NCBI GenBank assembly: GCA_020186115.1
Contig: WSYJ01000149.1
Coordinates: 372,001-436,000, forward strand
DNA length: 64,000 bases
Reading direction: 5' to 3'
Origin: Histomonas meleagridis
Lineage: Eukaryota; Parabasalia; Tritrichomonadida; Dientamoebidae
How positions within the stretch are numbered: the first letter of the stretch is position 1; every line of letters begins with the position of its first letter. A program made the translations under genes and the position numbers. The notes under the pieces are model-generated. The model did no database searches, was not told the origin of the DNA, and saw nothing but the letters and a program-made list of their open reading frames with translations. This document shows positions 41,309 to 51,157 of the stretch, piece by piece.

Positions 41309-44300
41309 TTATTTATTAATTTTCACAACAGTTTTTTCTTTTTCGATCGCATCTATGAACTCTATATGTTCGCTATGGAGTCTTTCTGCATATTGGTTTA
41401 CATTTTCAGAGAACTGTGATATCAGCTCAACAATTTGTGGGTTCATTGAGTGTTTCTTTGATTGCGCGATTAATTTTTCGTAGTTCATTTTAATTTTCTG
41501 CAATATCAAAACCAAGTTTTGCTTGAACGAAGCATTACAATTATTAAATGAAATCGATTTTGCGAGTTCATTTTCGTTGAATATTTTCAAAACCGATTTC
41601 ACAAAGAATTCGAATTGTTTAACGTATTCAACGTATAAATTTTTCGGAATATTATTATTTATACTAAACATAACTCGATTTTCATTATTTTTAGTTGAAT
41701 TTTGGGTTTTCAAAACTCCTTTTAAATTAGATGTTGATATATAATCACTTACATCTTTAAAGCTTATGAACGAATTTGTTTCTTCCATATCATTTTTATA
41801 TTTTATGTTATATCTGTGTTGAAGATTTATTATATTGTTTTTTTCATCTTCTGATAAATTTAATTTATATAAATTTCGTTTATTCGTTTGCGATGCTGTT
41901 GCATGTATACAAGCAGTTGCTGCATCATGTAAATCTTGCATCATTTCGGATGTAGTTTTAATGAATTCGACAATATCTGAACGTAATGAAACAAGTGGGA
42001 AATGCGATTTATTTTGGATGAGTTCTATTATCGAATGTTTTAATTTAAAGATTCGGATATTTAATGGTTCGATTTTGTTCGAAAATTTTGTGATGAATAA
42101 AGTGATTTGATAAACAAGTAACTCAAATAGTTGTTGAAATCCTTCCATAAGTATTTTACGTGCTTTAATTTCTTGGTTAGAAAATTGTTCCATTTTTTCT
42201 TTATGTTGTTGTTTTTGTTGTTTGAGCTTTTGATTTAATATTTTCTCTGTTTCGAAAGCTTTTTGTTGTAGTTGATTCGTTTTATGATTCGGCGATTGAA
42301 GTTTATATTGTAATGTTTTGTTTTCTTTCTTTAATTGTTCATTTTCTGTGATTATTGTTTTGGATTTTTCAATTTCATTTTGAAGTGATTCGATTTTCTT
42401 AAGTAATATTTGCGTTTGATTACGAAGTTCGCGATTTTCTTTTTGTAAAATAATATAATTTTCATTTAAATTTAAGTTTTCGGCTTGCAAACTAATCGAA
42501 TCTTCGCGATTTATTTTATTGGTATTCATTTTAGTTGCAGATGAAGTTGTTGAAAGTGTTTCTAATGTTATTAGTTTCGATTGTTTTAATGCCTTTTGAA
42601 GTAATTTGTTTTTTTCTGTTAATTTTTGATTCAATTTTTTAAGTGCTTCAATTTTGTTCGATTTATTGTTTGTTAATATGTTTAATTCATCAATTTCTTT
42701 AAGAAGATCATTCGCTTTTTCTACTAATAAAGCATTGTTATTATTATTTGTCTTAAGTAATTCATTTTCTTTCTTTAATTCTTCAATAGTTTTCTTTCCG
42801 TTTTCGAGTTCAACAAAATTTTCAATGTTTTTATTTTGTAATGTTTCGTTTTCCCTTTTTAATTCATCAGTAATTTTCTTCTCTTTTTCAAGCGCAATCG
42901 AATTTTCGATGTTTTTCTTTTGAAGTTCTTCATTCTCTTTCTTTAATTCTTCTGTAGTTTTCTTCTCTTTTTCGATTAAAACAGAATTTTCAATGTTCTT
43001 CTTTTGAAGCGTTTCGTTTTCCTTTTTAAGTTCTTGATTTTGCTTCGTCATATTCTCCATTTCTTTCGCAAATTTTCTTTCTTTTTCAATCGTTGAAGAA
43101 CTTATTCTCTTCTTTTTGAGTGTTTCATTTTCTTTCTTTAGTTGATTTGTTATTTTCTTCTCGTTTTCAATTGCTTTAAGATTTTCAATGTTTTGATTTT
43201 TAAGTGTTTCATTTTCTTTTTTTAATTTATTTGTTAATTTCTTTTCATTTTCAATTGCTGTTAAATTTTCGGTGTTTTGTTTTTTAAGTGTTTCATTTTC
43301 TTTCTTTAATTTATTTGTTAATTTCTTTTCGCTTTCAATCGCTTTTGTATTTTCTATGTTTTGATTTTGTAGAGTTTCATTTTTCTTATTTAATTCCGAA
43401 TTTTGATTCGAAATGTTTTCGATTTCTTTTGTTAATTTCTTTTCTCTTTCGATGAGTTCATTATTTTCCGAATTTTTCTTTTTAAGTTCTTCATTTTCTT
43501 CATTAATTTTCTTATTTTGATTTTGTAATTTTTTGATTTCATTTGTAAATTTTTCTCTTTCTGCAATTGATAAATTCGGCTGAAATTTTGGTGACATTGA
43601 ATTACTTTTTGATGTTTGTCTTCTTAACAATTTATTTTCATCTAATAATTTTATATTTTTCTTTTTAAGTTCATCTATTTCATTTGAAATTTGTTTTTCT
43701 TTTTCTTTAAGTGATTTATTTTCTTCATTAATTTGATTATTTTTATCTTGAAGTTCTTTAATTTCCTTTTCATTTAATATTTTATTACTTTTCAACATTT
43801 CATTTTCTTCAATAAGTTTTTGATTTGCTGTTTTTAAGTCACTTATTCCTTTAATGTTTTGTATTGATATTGATTCAGATGCCAAAAGATCTTCTTCAGT
43901 TTTTTCATCATCACTTGATAAAGTAAATGTACCAAATGTTTTTTGATTACTATATTTCGATGTACTTAATGAAATTTGTTGAATTAATCTTTGTTGTAAT
44001 TCATTATTTTCTTTGACTAATTTTTCATTCGTTTGTTGTAATGAAATTAATTCATTATTTATTTCAGCTACAATTTGTTTATAATTCGGTTCTATTTTTT
44101 CTAATTTATTAACTTTCTCTTTTAATTCATTGTTTTCTTTTATTAAATTTTGTACTTTTTCGTCAGATTCGTTTTTCCCTTCAAGATCACTTATTTCTGC
44201 TTTGAGTTCATCATTCTCTTTAACTAATGCTTCGTAATTAGAAATGGCACTATCAATGTCATTTGCTTTGAAGCATATAATTAATGATGAAATTGTTTTA

Positions 44301-45205
44301 TGTAAATTTTCATTTTCGTGCCTTTCAGCAAATAATAAATTATTCGCATTTTCAAGTTTGTCAAGAAGTGATACATTATCTTCTTCATTGTTTTGAAGAT
44401 TTAATATTTTCGATTTTAATTCTTCGTTTTCTTCTTTTAATTTGTCAATCGTGTCTGTTGCATTTTCGAGATTCTGTACAAGTCGTTCAACTTCATTAAA
44501 GTCAATGAAGGACAAATTTTCGTTGTTTTGATTCTCTTCAGTCAGTTCTTTGTTTTTCTGCTTGAGTGTTGCGTTTTCTTCATTTAATGATTTTAATGAG
44601 TTTTGCAAATTTTCTATCAACGCATTGTTTTTATTGAGATCCTCATTCTCTTGTGTGAGTTTGTTGATCCTTTGATTGAGTTCTGTGATTTGGAATTGAA
44701 GATTTTTAATGATATCTTGCTTATTTTGTGAATCATTTTCAAGAACTTCAAGCTTAGCGCGCAAAGACGTACTTTCTAGAGCCGCTTCCGCCTCGTTTTC
44801 AAGCTGAGCTGATGCTTCAGCTACTGCATCAACCATATGATTCGCTCTTTCATTTATTTCATTTTGTAATCTTTGATTTTCTTCAATGGCCTTGGAAAGC
44901 TGCTCTTGAAGTTCTTCGTTCATCGTTGATGAATTTTGTTCATCTTGTGATAATTTGGCAATTAATTTTTCTTGATCAAAAAATTCTTGTCTAACACTTT
45001 CTTCAATATTGTGCGATTTTAGAAAGCTATTTAACCTAAGTTCCATGTTACTTAGAAGCATTCTTAATGTAAAATTTTCACTTTCTAATTCGTCAACATG
45101 TTGTTGATATTCTTTGGCAAGAACGAATGGAGAACTTAAAGTTTGATCCATTAATGATTTTTTGGACTTAGGTGTTGAAGAGAAATCAAGAGGAGAATCT
45201 GACAT
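41309..45205 (-). CDS. Giant coiled-coil protein, 1298 residues
   Basis: I start at the ATG at 45203-45205 (MSDSPLDFSSTPKSKKSL), preceded closely by AAACGGCCAAAATTC; the frame is also open from an ATG at 45280. A Ser/Pro-rich head (possible CDK sites) is followed by about 1000 residues of coiled coil. Within it, minus-strand DNA about 42.7-43.45 kb encodes seven or eight tandem units of about 28 residues (KLTNKLKKENETLKKQNTEN and variants), i.e. four heptads each. The last 250 residues are less repetitive and helical (MQDLHDAATACIHATASQ). Golgin-, centrosome- or flagellar-root-type scaffolding is plausible; there is no specific family match. Confidence 0.82.
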   Translation of the reverse strand: MSDSPLDFSSTPKSKKSLMDQTLSSPFVLAKEYQQHVDELESENFTLRMLLSNMELRLNSFLKSHNIEESVRQEFFDQEKLIAKLSQDEQNSSTMNEELQEQLSKAIEENQRLQNEINERANHMVDAVAEASAQLENEAEAALESTSLRAKLEVLENDSQNKQDIIKNLQFQITELNQRINKLTQENEDLNKNNALIENLQNSLKSLNEENATLKQKNKELTEENQNNENLSFIDFNEVERLVQNLENATDTIDKLKEENEELKSKILNLQNNEEDNVSLLDKLENANNLLFAERHENENLHKTISSLIICFKANDIDSAISNYEALVKENDELKAEISDLEGKNESDEKVQNLIKENNELKEKVNKLEKIEPNYKQIVAEINNELISLQQTNEKLVKENNELQQRLIQQISLSTSKYSNQKTFGTFTLSSDDEKTEEDLLASESISIQNIKGISDLKTANQKLIEENEMLKSNKILNEKEIKELQDKNNQINEENKSLKEKEKQISNEIDELKKKNIKLLDENKLLRRQTSKSNSMSPKFQPNLSIAEREKFTNEIKKLQNQNKKINEENEELKKKNSENNELIEREKKLTKEIENISNQNSELNKKNETLQNQNIENTKAIESEKKLTNKLKKENETLKKQNTENLTAIENEKKLTNKLKKENETLKNQNIENLKAIENEKKITNQLKKENETLKKKRISSSTIEKERKFAKEMENMTKQNQELKKENETLQKKNIENSVLIEKEKKTTEELKKENEELQKKNIENSIALEKEKKITDELKRENETLQNKNIENFVELENGKKTIEELKKENELLKTNNNNNALLVEKANDLLKEIDELNILTNNKSNKIEALKKLNQKLTEKNKLLQKALKQSKLITLETLSTTSSATKMNTNKINREDSISLQAENLNLNENYIILQKENRELRNQTQILLKKIESLQNEIEKSKTIITENEQLKKENKTLQYKLQSPNHKTNQLQQKAFETEKILNQKLKQQKQQHKEKMEQFSNQEIKARKILMEGFQQLFELLVYQITLFITKFSNKIEPLNIRIFKLKHSIIELIQNKSHFPLVSLRSDIVEFIKTTSEMMQDLHDAATACIHATASQTNKRNLYKLNLSEDEKNNIINLQHRYNIKYKNDMEETNSFISFKDVSDYISTSNLKGVLKTQNSTKNNENRVMFSINNNIPKNLYVEYVKQFEFFVKSVLKIFNENELAKSISFNNCNASFKQNLVLILQKIKMNYEKLIAQSKKHSMNPQIVELISQFSENVNQYAERLHSEHIEFIDAIEKEKTVVKINK
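42700..43450 (-). repeat. Internal 84-bp (28-residue) repeats in the coiled coil
   Basis: Degenerate units sharing EKKLTNKLKKENETLKNQN and EKEKKTTEELKKENEELQKK recur about every 84 bp within the coding sequence. Confidence 0.7.
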
Positions 45206-45512
45206 GAATTTTGGCCGTTTAAAAATAAAATCTACACCCTGAAAAAAGAGAAATTGCATCTGCATTACAGGTTTCAACATGTGAAATATTCACAAAGGTA
45301 CGCTACATATTAAGAATTTCATATAAGTTTATAACGCAAAATTAATAATTCATACATATCAGTTTTACATAATTACGAGACAATTATTTCATATATGCCT
45401 TTTTGATTCTCAGCTCCATAGTTCTTTTAATATTTGTGAAATTAAGTCAAATAATTTTGTTAATAAATCTTTATTTATCCATACAACAAACAGCCAAATG
45501 TTTAACAGTACA
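45206..45512. other. Intergenic spacer
   Basis: About 300 bp, AT-rich; 5' flank of the coiled-coil gene. No other gene seen. Confidence 0.5.
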
Positions 45513-46460
45513 TTAAAACTCAAGATTGAAAAACTTGCAAACAATGAACAGAAACACAAAAATTGTTATTGACACAAAATTGATAATTGTACGATGACTT
45601 CTATTTACCAAGATAAGAGATCCAACATCGTACAGTCTACTCGAAACAACAACACATATTTCTTTGCCAAATCCTTCTGTTGACAAAGGAATAAATCTGA
45701 AAAGTTGTGAAGCAAGAAAACATGTGAATGAGAGTAAAAGTATTGTAGGGTCTGTAGTTTTGATTAATGATGGGAGAATTGGGATCAACGAAATAGTTAC
45801 CTTTGAGTGAAGAATTGGAAATTCGTTAAGTGTTGAAGAAAAGCTGAAAAATTTTGTGGAATAATTAGGATGACCATTTATGAGAGAACAAATAATAAAC
45901 GTTGTGATTGACGAAACCATGAAGATACCAACTGTAAGGATAGCTGGTAAATCTGGTGCTGTATCACTACCAATTCGATTATTTTTTAACCATAGAAATA
46001 GAAATGAAAAGAAACAACAAAAGACAATATGGATAAATTCAATGCAAATGTTAGCTGCTAGTGAGCTTAAAATGCCTGAAATGAGAATCAAAATATAATT
46101 TAAAATTAATCGCTTTGAAAGGCGCAATGACAAGACAATAATAAGGAAGTTAATGCTTGTGAAAGAAAAGGCGATGTCAAATTGTGATTTTGATAGTATG
46201 AATCTGAGAAGAATGAATAAGTAGCTCGATAAAATATTGCAATTTAATAAAGCTAAAGAGATGATTATGGACAAGATACCAAATTCATGTAATATAAACA
46301 AGATCTGTTGATTTTGAAATAAAAATATTGCCAATTTATTATTTGTATTTGCATCAATTTTTGGTGTTACATCTATTGCTTCTATGTTTAAATAGCATTT
46401 AATGGATGTGCATATTAAGAGACAGATCATTACTAAAATCTCAAGAACATGAGGCCTCAT
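45513..46460 (-). CDS. Multi-pass membrane protein, unknown
   Basis: 315 residues from the ATG at 46458-46460 (MRPHVLEILVMICLL). The frame is open from 46493, but that codon is GTG. About eight hydrophobic helices: residues 7-23, 55-80, 83-105, 105-125, 130-150, 150-165, 185-205, 290-312. Short polar loops contain few charged residues. There is one conserved-looking loop (FGKEICVVVSSRLYDVGSL) near the end. No transporter family is recognised; a glycosylation or lipid-handling ER protein is possible but unsupported. TTCACTTTTGAC lies about 60 nt upstream. Confidence 0.65.
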   Translation of the reverse strand: MRPHVLEILVMICLLICTSIKCYLNIEAIDVTPKIDANTNNKLAIFLFQNQQILFILHEFGILSIIISLALLNCNILSSYLFILLRFILSKSQFDIAFSFTSINFLIIVLSLRLSKRLILNYILILISGILSSLAANICIEFIHIVFCCFFSFLFLWLKNNRIGSDTAPDLPAILTVGIFMVSSITTFIICSLINGHPNYSTKFFSFSSTLNEFPILHSKVTISLIPILPSLIKTTDPTILLLSFTCFLASQLFRFIPLSTEGFGKEICVVVSSRLYDVGSLILVNRSHRTIINFVSITIFVFLFIVCKFFNLEF

Positions 46461-46596
46461 TTTGCTACTTTTGCTTACAACGTGTGCATCCACGCAAAAA
46501 GTGGAGTCAAAAGTGAATTTTTTGAGTGGTTTACTTTTCTTATGTGGGAATTAACAACTTTTATTATTTAAAATATAGTTTAATAAACATAACAAT

Positions 46597-47811
46597 TTAT
46601 TGCTTCTTTGACCTACTCTTAATTTTATATTTCTCCACTGCTTCATCCTTCGCTTTCCTAAATGGTAAAACCCATTTAAGTACCTTTTTCTCGTCCACTT
46701 GTTTTGGTTTCAATTTCCTTCTTAAGAATTTTTCTATTTTCAAATATTCATCTTTATCTTCAAGTGTTACAAATGTCAGCGCAGCGCCTTTTCGTCCTGC
46801 TCTACCTGCTCTTCCGCATCTATGGACATATTCCTTTGGCGTTGGAGGCAAATCATAGTTTATAACCAAATCAATGTTTGGAATATCGATTCCACGTGCT
46901 GCAACATTAGTTGAGACGAGAATTCGTATTTCGCCGGTACGAAACATCGATATTTGTTCTTCACGCTGTGGTTGCGTCATTTTCCCATGCGCCATCCCAG
47001 CACTGAAGCCAGCATTCTTTAATGCGTCTGTGAGAATTTCGGCCATGCGACAACTCGAGCAAAAAACAACAACGGACAATTGGCGGTTTTCATCAAGGAT
47101 GGTAGCAAGCGTCGCTTCCTTACGTTGGGCATGTACTGGAATCATCTCTTCTTCGATGACAGTTGGAAGTTGTTCTTTTGAGCCAAGTTTAACAAATGAC
47201 GTATCGCTGATTGAAAGTTCTGCAAGGCGTTCGACGCTCTGTGGCATGGTAGCTGAGAAAAGAAGAAGTTGGCGTTGGTGAGATGAGCTACGAATGATGA
47301 TACGGATATCATCATAAAATGATACACCTGCCATTTGATCAGCTTCATCTACAACAATGATGTGGACAGTAGAAAGATTAAATCCATGGGCTTCTGTAAG
47401 AAGTTGAGAGAGTCGACCAGGTGTGGCAATTATTATGTTTGGTTCTTTTGCAAGAAGTGCCATTTGTTCAACATCATCCATGCCACCGTAGGCTGTAACA
47501 ATAGTAGCTTTGATTTTTTTGCAAAGAATTTGACAAACTTCTGAAATTTGAAGAACGAGTTCACGTGTAGGTGCTAATATGACAGCATATTTAGGTGGGA
47601 TTTGTGCTTCAATCATACGGTGGATAAGAGGAAGCAAATATGCACCTGTTTTACCACTTCCTGTTTTTGCCATTCCTGCAACATCTTCCCCTTTAAGAGC
47701 TTTTGGAATTGTTGATGCTTGAATTTCTGTTGGAACTTTCCATCCTAAATCTGCAACTGCTTCACAAACTTGAGGACAGAGGCCTAAATCTGCAAAAGTT
47801 TGAGTTTCCAT
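46597..47811 (-). CDS. DEAD-box RNA helicase, DDX47/Rrp3-like
   Basis: 404 residues with all DEAD-box motifs in order: upstream FADLGLCPQVCEAVADLGW with Q-motif (PTEIQ), motif I AKTGSGKT (about 48), Ia APTRELVLQI, Ib TPGRL, II VDEAD, III SATM, IV VVVFCSSC, V NVAARGIDIPN and VI HRCGRAGRAGR. The helix before the Q-motif and the phrase GFNLSTVHIIVVDEADQM most resemble DDX47/Rrp3, which acts in nucleolar small-subunit rRNA processing. The C-terminal tail is short and basic (YKIKSRSKKQ), fitting a nucleolar protein. Other DEAD subfamilies cannot be wholly excluded. Confidence 0.88.
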   Translation of the reverse strand: METQTFADLGLCPQVCEAVADLGWKVPTEIQASTIPKALKGEDVAGMAKTGSGKTGAYLLPLIHRMIEAQIPPKYAVILAPTRELVLQISEVCQILCKKIKATIVTAYGGMDDVEQMALLAKEPNIIIATPGRLSQLLTEAHGFNLSTVHIIVVDEADQMAGVSFYDDIRIIIRSSSHQRQLLLFSATMPQSVERLAELSISDTSFVKLGSKEQLPTVIEEEMIPVHAQRKEATLATILDENRQLSVVVFCSSCRMAEILTDALKNAGFSAGMAHGKMTQPQREEQISMFRTGEIRILVSTNVAARGIDIPNIDLVINYDLPPTPKEYVHRCGRAGRAGRKGAALTFVTLEDKDEYLKIEKFLRRKLKPKQVDEKKVLKWVLPFRKAKDEAVEKYKIKSRSKKQ

Positions 47812-47901
47812 GGATTTTGGTCAAGACCATTGAAGAAGTGTTCAATACTTTACAAAATCTGTATGATATGACATGTGATATGAAAATATATCAAACATTT
47901 A

Positions 47902-48765
47902 TTAATTTATATATTTGGCTAAAAATATTGCCGATTTATCAAGATCATTTGTCATTGACACCAATTCTTCTTTGGTGAATACGAAATTAAAAATTGTGCC
48001 GTTTTTTGTGACCATGATATGTGCAAATTCTACAAGTCTGTCAAAAACTCTTTGGACAAGAGGAGAAAGTTCTACTTGAGATATTTTACAAAGCTGATGG
48101 ATTGGACAATTTTCGCCCATTGCTCCAATAATTGCACACACTGTAATAATTTGGGGTGGAATTTCTACGAATGCATATATCATTAAAGAAAGATCTAAGA
48201 AGTATTCAGCACATTTCTGATATTGTGTTCCATTAATTTGGATTAGAAATGGTTCTAAAAATAACTGAGCAGTTGGATAATTAAATCTACCTTTAACTGC
48301 TTTTATGACTTCGAGTTCTTTTTGAATAAATTGATCATCTGTAAATTGGTTTTGACAAATACATGCCGAAAAAATTGGAAGTTCAAAATGAGATGTTTCC
48401 ACAATTTTTGCCATTAGCCATAGGCAAACTGTAGCCGTCAATTGAATGTCTTCTGTCTTTACATTAATTTGTGTAAGTACTTGATCAAGAATATAAACAG
48501 TATTGTATAATGTTTCTTTTGTAAAATGTATTTTATATACAACTCTTTCAAGCCATTCTATAATGCAAACTCTGGATTTAAGTGTGAGATCAGTTTGTTT
48601 ATTAGCAAATAATGATGAAGATATTGTAATGTTCTTTGCTTCGTTTAATGAATTTTCAATTGCTTCTTTTATTGGTGATTTTTGTTGGTATTCCATTTCA
48701 AGAGAATCATTGAAAAATTCATCACAGAAATCGTCTTCGCTGTATTCACACTCATTTATTTCCAT
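47902..48765 (-). CDS. Cyclin (A/B-type cyclin-box protein)
   Basis: 287 residues from the ATG at 48763-48765 (MEINECEYSEDDF); the frame extends to 48852 but that codon is GTG. The cyclin box includes RVCIIEWLERVVYKIHF, corresponding to the mitotic-cyclin R-x-IL-x-DWL block, and KETLYNTVYILDQVLTQINV. AKIVETSHFELP is the equivalent of the AAKYEE region. A C-terminal cyclin fold follows (FNYPTAQLFLEPFLIQ). There is no clear RxxL destruction box in the short N-terminus. It likely binds a CDK1-like kinase in cell-cycle control. It is distinct from the smaller cyclin at 4.1 kb. Confidence 0.85.
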   Translation of the reverse strand: MEINECEYSEDDFCDEFFNDSLEMEYQQKSPIKEAIENSLNEAKNITISSSLFANKQTDLTLKSRVCIIEWLERVVYKIHFTKETLYNTVYILDQVLTQINVKTEDIQLTATVCLWLMAKIVETSHFELPIFSACICQNQFTDDQFIQKELEVIKAVKGRFNYPTAQLFLEPFLIQINGTQYQKCAEYFLDLSLMIYAFVEIPPQIITVCAIIGAMGENCPIHQLCKISQVELSPLVQRVFDRLVEFAHIMVTKNGTIFNFVFTKEELVSMTNDLDKSAIFLAKYIN

Positions 48766-49106
48766 TGGATTGCATGTCACAAACCGTAATATTACTTTGA
48801 ATTTTTGAATAGTTACCGTTTTCTTTTGAGTTTTTATGGCATTATCGACCACTTATTGTGTAAACAATGTTTAAACATCAGAGTTTGTGAGTCTTTCCAT
48901 GATTTTAGGAATAAGCCAAGATTAGAAAATTCATAGATGGCGTTTACTTGGGAAGTTTTCATTAATTGATCAATCAATTAAAATATTATATACGTAGCTG
49001 TTTTCAAATTGGATTAAATGGATTGCATTGAGGCTCGATTTGTTTCACTTGGTTTCCTGCTTCTCGCTCTCGTAAACAAAGGTGATGTCAAAGGTTGGAC
49101 GGTTAT
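48766..49106. other. Divergent promoter region of cyclin and B56
   Basis: About 340 bp between divergent starts. Contains TTTCACTTGG at about 49036, an Inr-like sequence roughly 70 nt before the B56 ATG. No gene seen. Confidence 0.45.
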
Positions 49107-50531
49107 ATGTTTGGGTTCAATAAACGGTTAAAAATGAGGAAAAGGATTGGAAACAAACCAATCCCCAAAATTCACAAACCTGCAGTAACAAATCATTCAA
49201 AACCAAGAAAACTTGCAAAAAGAGAGGTTCCAAAATCAGAACTGAATCTTAATGTTGATCAAACATTAAGTATTTCAACATTGCGTCGTTTAAATTCAGA
49301 ACGTGATGTCGTCATTAAAATGAGTCGTAACTTTCAAGACGTGCCACCAAAAGAATATACAAATCTATTTTTATCAAAATGTACTGAATGTTCAATTATT
49401 TGTGATTTTTCATCTCCAAAAATTGATGCTAAGGCCAAGGTAACCAAGGCTACATTGTTAAAGCAACTAGCATCATGTTTTTCAATCCCACATCTCATCC
49501 GAAATATTTCACTTGAGTCCATGAAAGAATTTCACAAAATGTTATCTATCAACTTATTTCGTACGTTACCAAAGATGCCTGCTATTAATGTAGTTGGTGC
49601 ACATGACTCAATGTTGGATTCTGCATGGCCACACATCAGCCTTGCCTATAATTGCTTATTAGCCTCTTTGAACTGCCGTCATTCCTCCAATATATCAAGT
49701 AGTTTTATCTATAATTTAGTTCGGAATTGCTCGTCTCCAGATGATCGCGAAAGAATTGCTGTACGCGATATATTACATACTTTATATACCAAATACATGA
49801 ATCTCCGTTCAATTGTGCGTGATAAAGTTGCTGCTCATTTTGCAATTGGTAATTGCTCCACTGAGATTCTCGAATTTTTTGTTAGTGTTGTGACAGGTTT
49901 TAATTCTCCACTAAATCCCAGCCACATTACATATTATTACAACGCTATACTTCCCATACATACGCTTGAAAATTATCCAACTTTCCAAGCGCAATACGTT
50001 CAACTCATTTTACGATACATCACAAAAAGTGGATTTTTGCTTGACAGAACCGTTAATTATCTTTTGATGCACTGGCCCAAGTCCTGTCGTCAAAAGCAAA
50101 TACTTTTCTTGTCTGAAATTGAGGAACTTCTTGAGAACTTTGAGATTAATGTGACGCCTCAGATGGCAACATCAGTTTTCAAGCTCATTTCGAAGATGAC
50201 AATGAACTTAAATTCTGATGTTGCTGAGACAGCAATTAATATTTTGATGAACCCTAAGGTATCATTTTTACTGAAAACTCATGCATCAACTCTATACCCA
50301 ATAATTGTGAAATATGTTTATAAAAGTGCAAAGAATCATTGGGATGAGTGCATAAGGACAAACGCATTTGTGACATTGCAGGGATTGTCAGAGCTCGACT
50401 CGCAGACATTTAATAAGGTAAACGAAACATTGAAAGTGAGGAAAGCTAAAAAAGCAAATCAGTTCAAGGCGAACTGGACAGAAATATTTGAGGGCGCTAA
50501 GGCTTTTGATAGGAACATAAAGCCGATTTGA
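49107..50531 (+). CDS. PP2A regulatory subunit B56 (B-prime)
   Basis: 474 residues from the ATG at 49107 (MFGFNKRLKMRKR); the codon at 49095 is TTG. After a basic N-terminus the HEAT-like B56 core is clear: PPKEYTNLFLSKCTECSIICDF, AWPHISLAYNCLLASL, SPDDRERIAVRDILHTLYTK, LRSIVRDKVAAHFA, LEFFVSVVTGFNSPL, ILPIHTLENYPTFQAQ, LLMHWPKSCRQKQILFLSEI and SAKNHWDECIRTNAF. B56 targets PP2A to substrates such as kinetochore and cohesion proteins. The length is normal. The acidic pocket reading LxxIxE motifs lies in the middle and appears retained. Confidence 0.93.
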   Translation: MFGFNKRLKMRKRIGNKPIPKIHKPAVTNHSKPRKLAKREVPKSELNLNVDQTLSISTLRRLNSERDVVIKMSRNFQDVPPKEYTNLFLSKCTECSIICDFSSPKIDAKAKVTKATLLKQLASCFSIPHLIRNISLESMKEFHKMLSINLFRTLPKMPAINVVGAHDSMLDSAWPHISLAYNCLLASLNCRHSSNISSSFIYNLVRNCSSPDDRERIAVRDILHTLYTKYMNLRSIVRDKVAAHFAIGNCSTEILEFFVSVVTGFNSPLNPSHITYYYNAILPIHTLENYPTFQAQYVQLILRYITKSGFLLDRTVNYLLMHWPKSCRQKQILFLSEIEELLENFEINVTPQMATSVFKLISKMTMNLNSDVAETAINILMNPKVSFLLKTHASTLYPIIVKYVYKSAKNHWDECIRTNAFVTLQGLSELDSQTFNKVNETLKVRKAKKANQFKANWTEIFEGAKAFDRNIKPI

Positions 50532-51157
50532 TCAATGTATGTAATGAAATAAATGTCATTATGAATATTTTTTTTTAATGTATTATATGTTCAGATTCAT
50601 TCAAGTTGTGAACTATGTGTTAGGTTTCAAACATTTTATTGTGAAATATAAAAAATTGAAATTTGCTTTCTATAACACAGTTAACAATTTTTAAACATTT
50701 ATTGAGTTTATTTTCGATTATAAATCATTCAAACGAATCAACATCAAAGGCTATCCTTTAACCTGAACTTTTTTCATTTGTCAAATTTTGCATTTCATTT
50801 TCATGAAAGTTGTTGTTATTAGTGCCACTGGTTTCATTGTATGCTTACAAAGGACATCATTGAAGCACCAAGGCTGTGTGTTGTTGTTGGTGCAGGAACA
50901 ATATTCAATCAAAAAAGGGAAAGCAAATTCTCAAATGCAGATTATGCAGTATGGTTGATGAAGTGTCCAATGGCAAACGCCTCACCGTTGGCGACTAGGC
51001 AAAGAAACAAACATTTCACATTTTATAGATTTCGAATCATTCATTGGTAACAACTTTCAAACAAAGTAATGGAAGCAGAGAAAAATTAAAAACAAACTAT
51101 TTCAGACTTTTTGGAATAAAACCATATGAAAAGGTAAAATTAATCCCATTAAACTGT
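50532..51157. other. Intergenic region with a coding-like fragment
   Basis: About 625 bp. Near 50860-51050 the plus strand reads RLCVVVGAGTIFNQKRES and DYAVWLMKC in one frame, with a higher GC content than nearby spacers. No family is recognised and there is no convincing start; it may be a relic. The rest is the AT-rich 3' flank of actin and B56. Confidence 0.4.
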
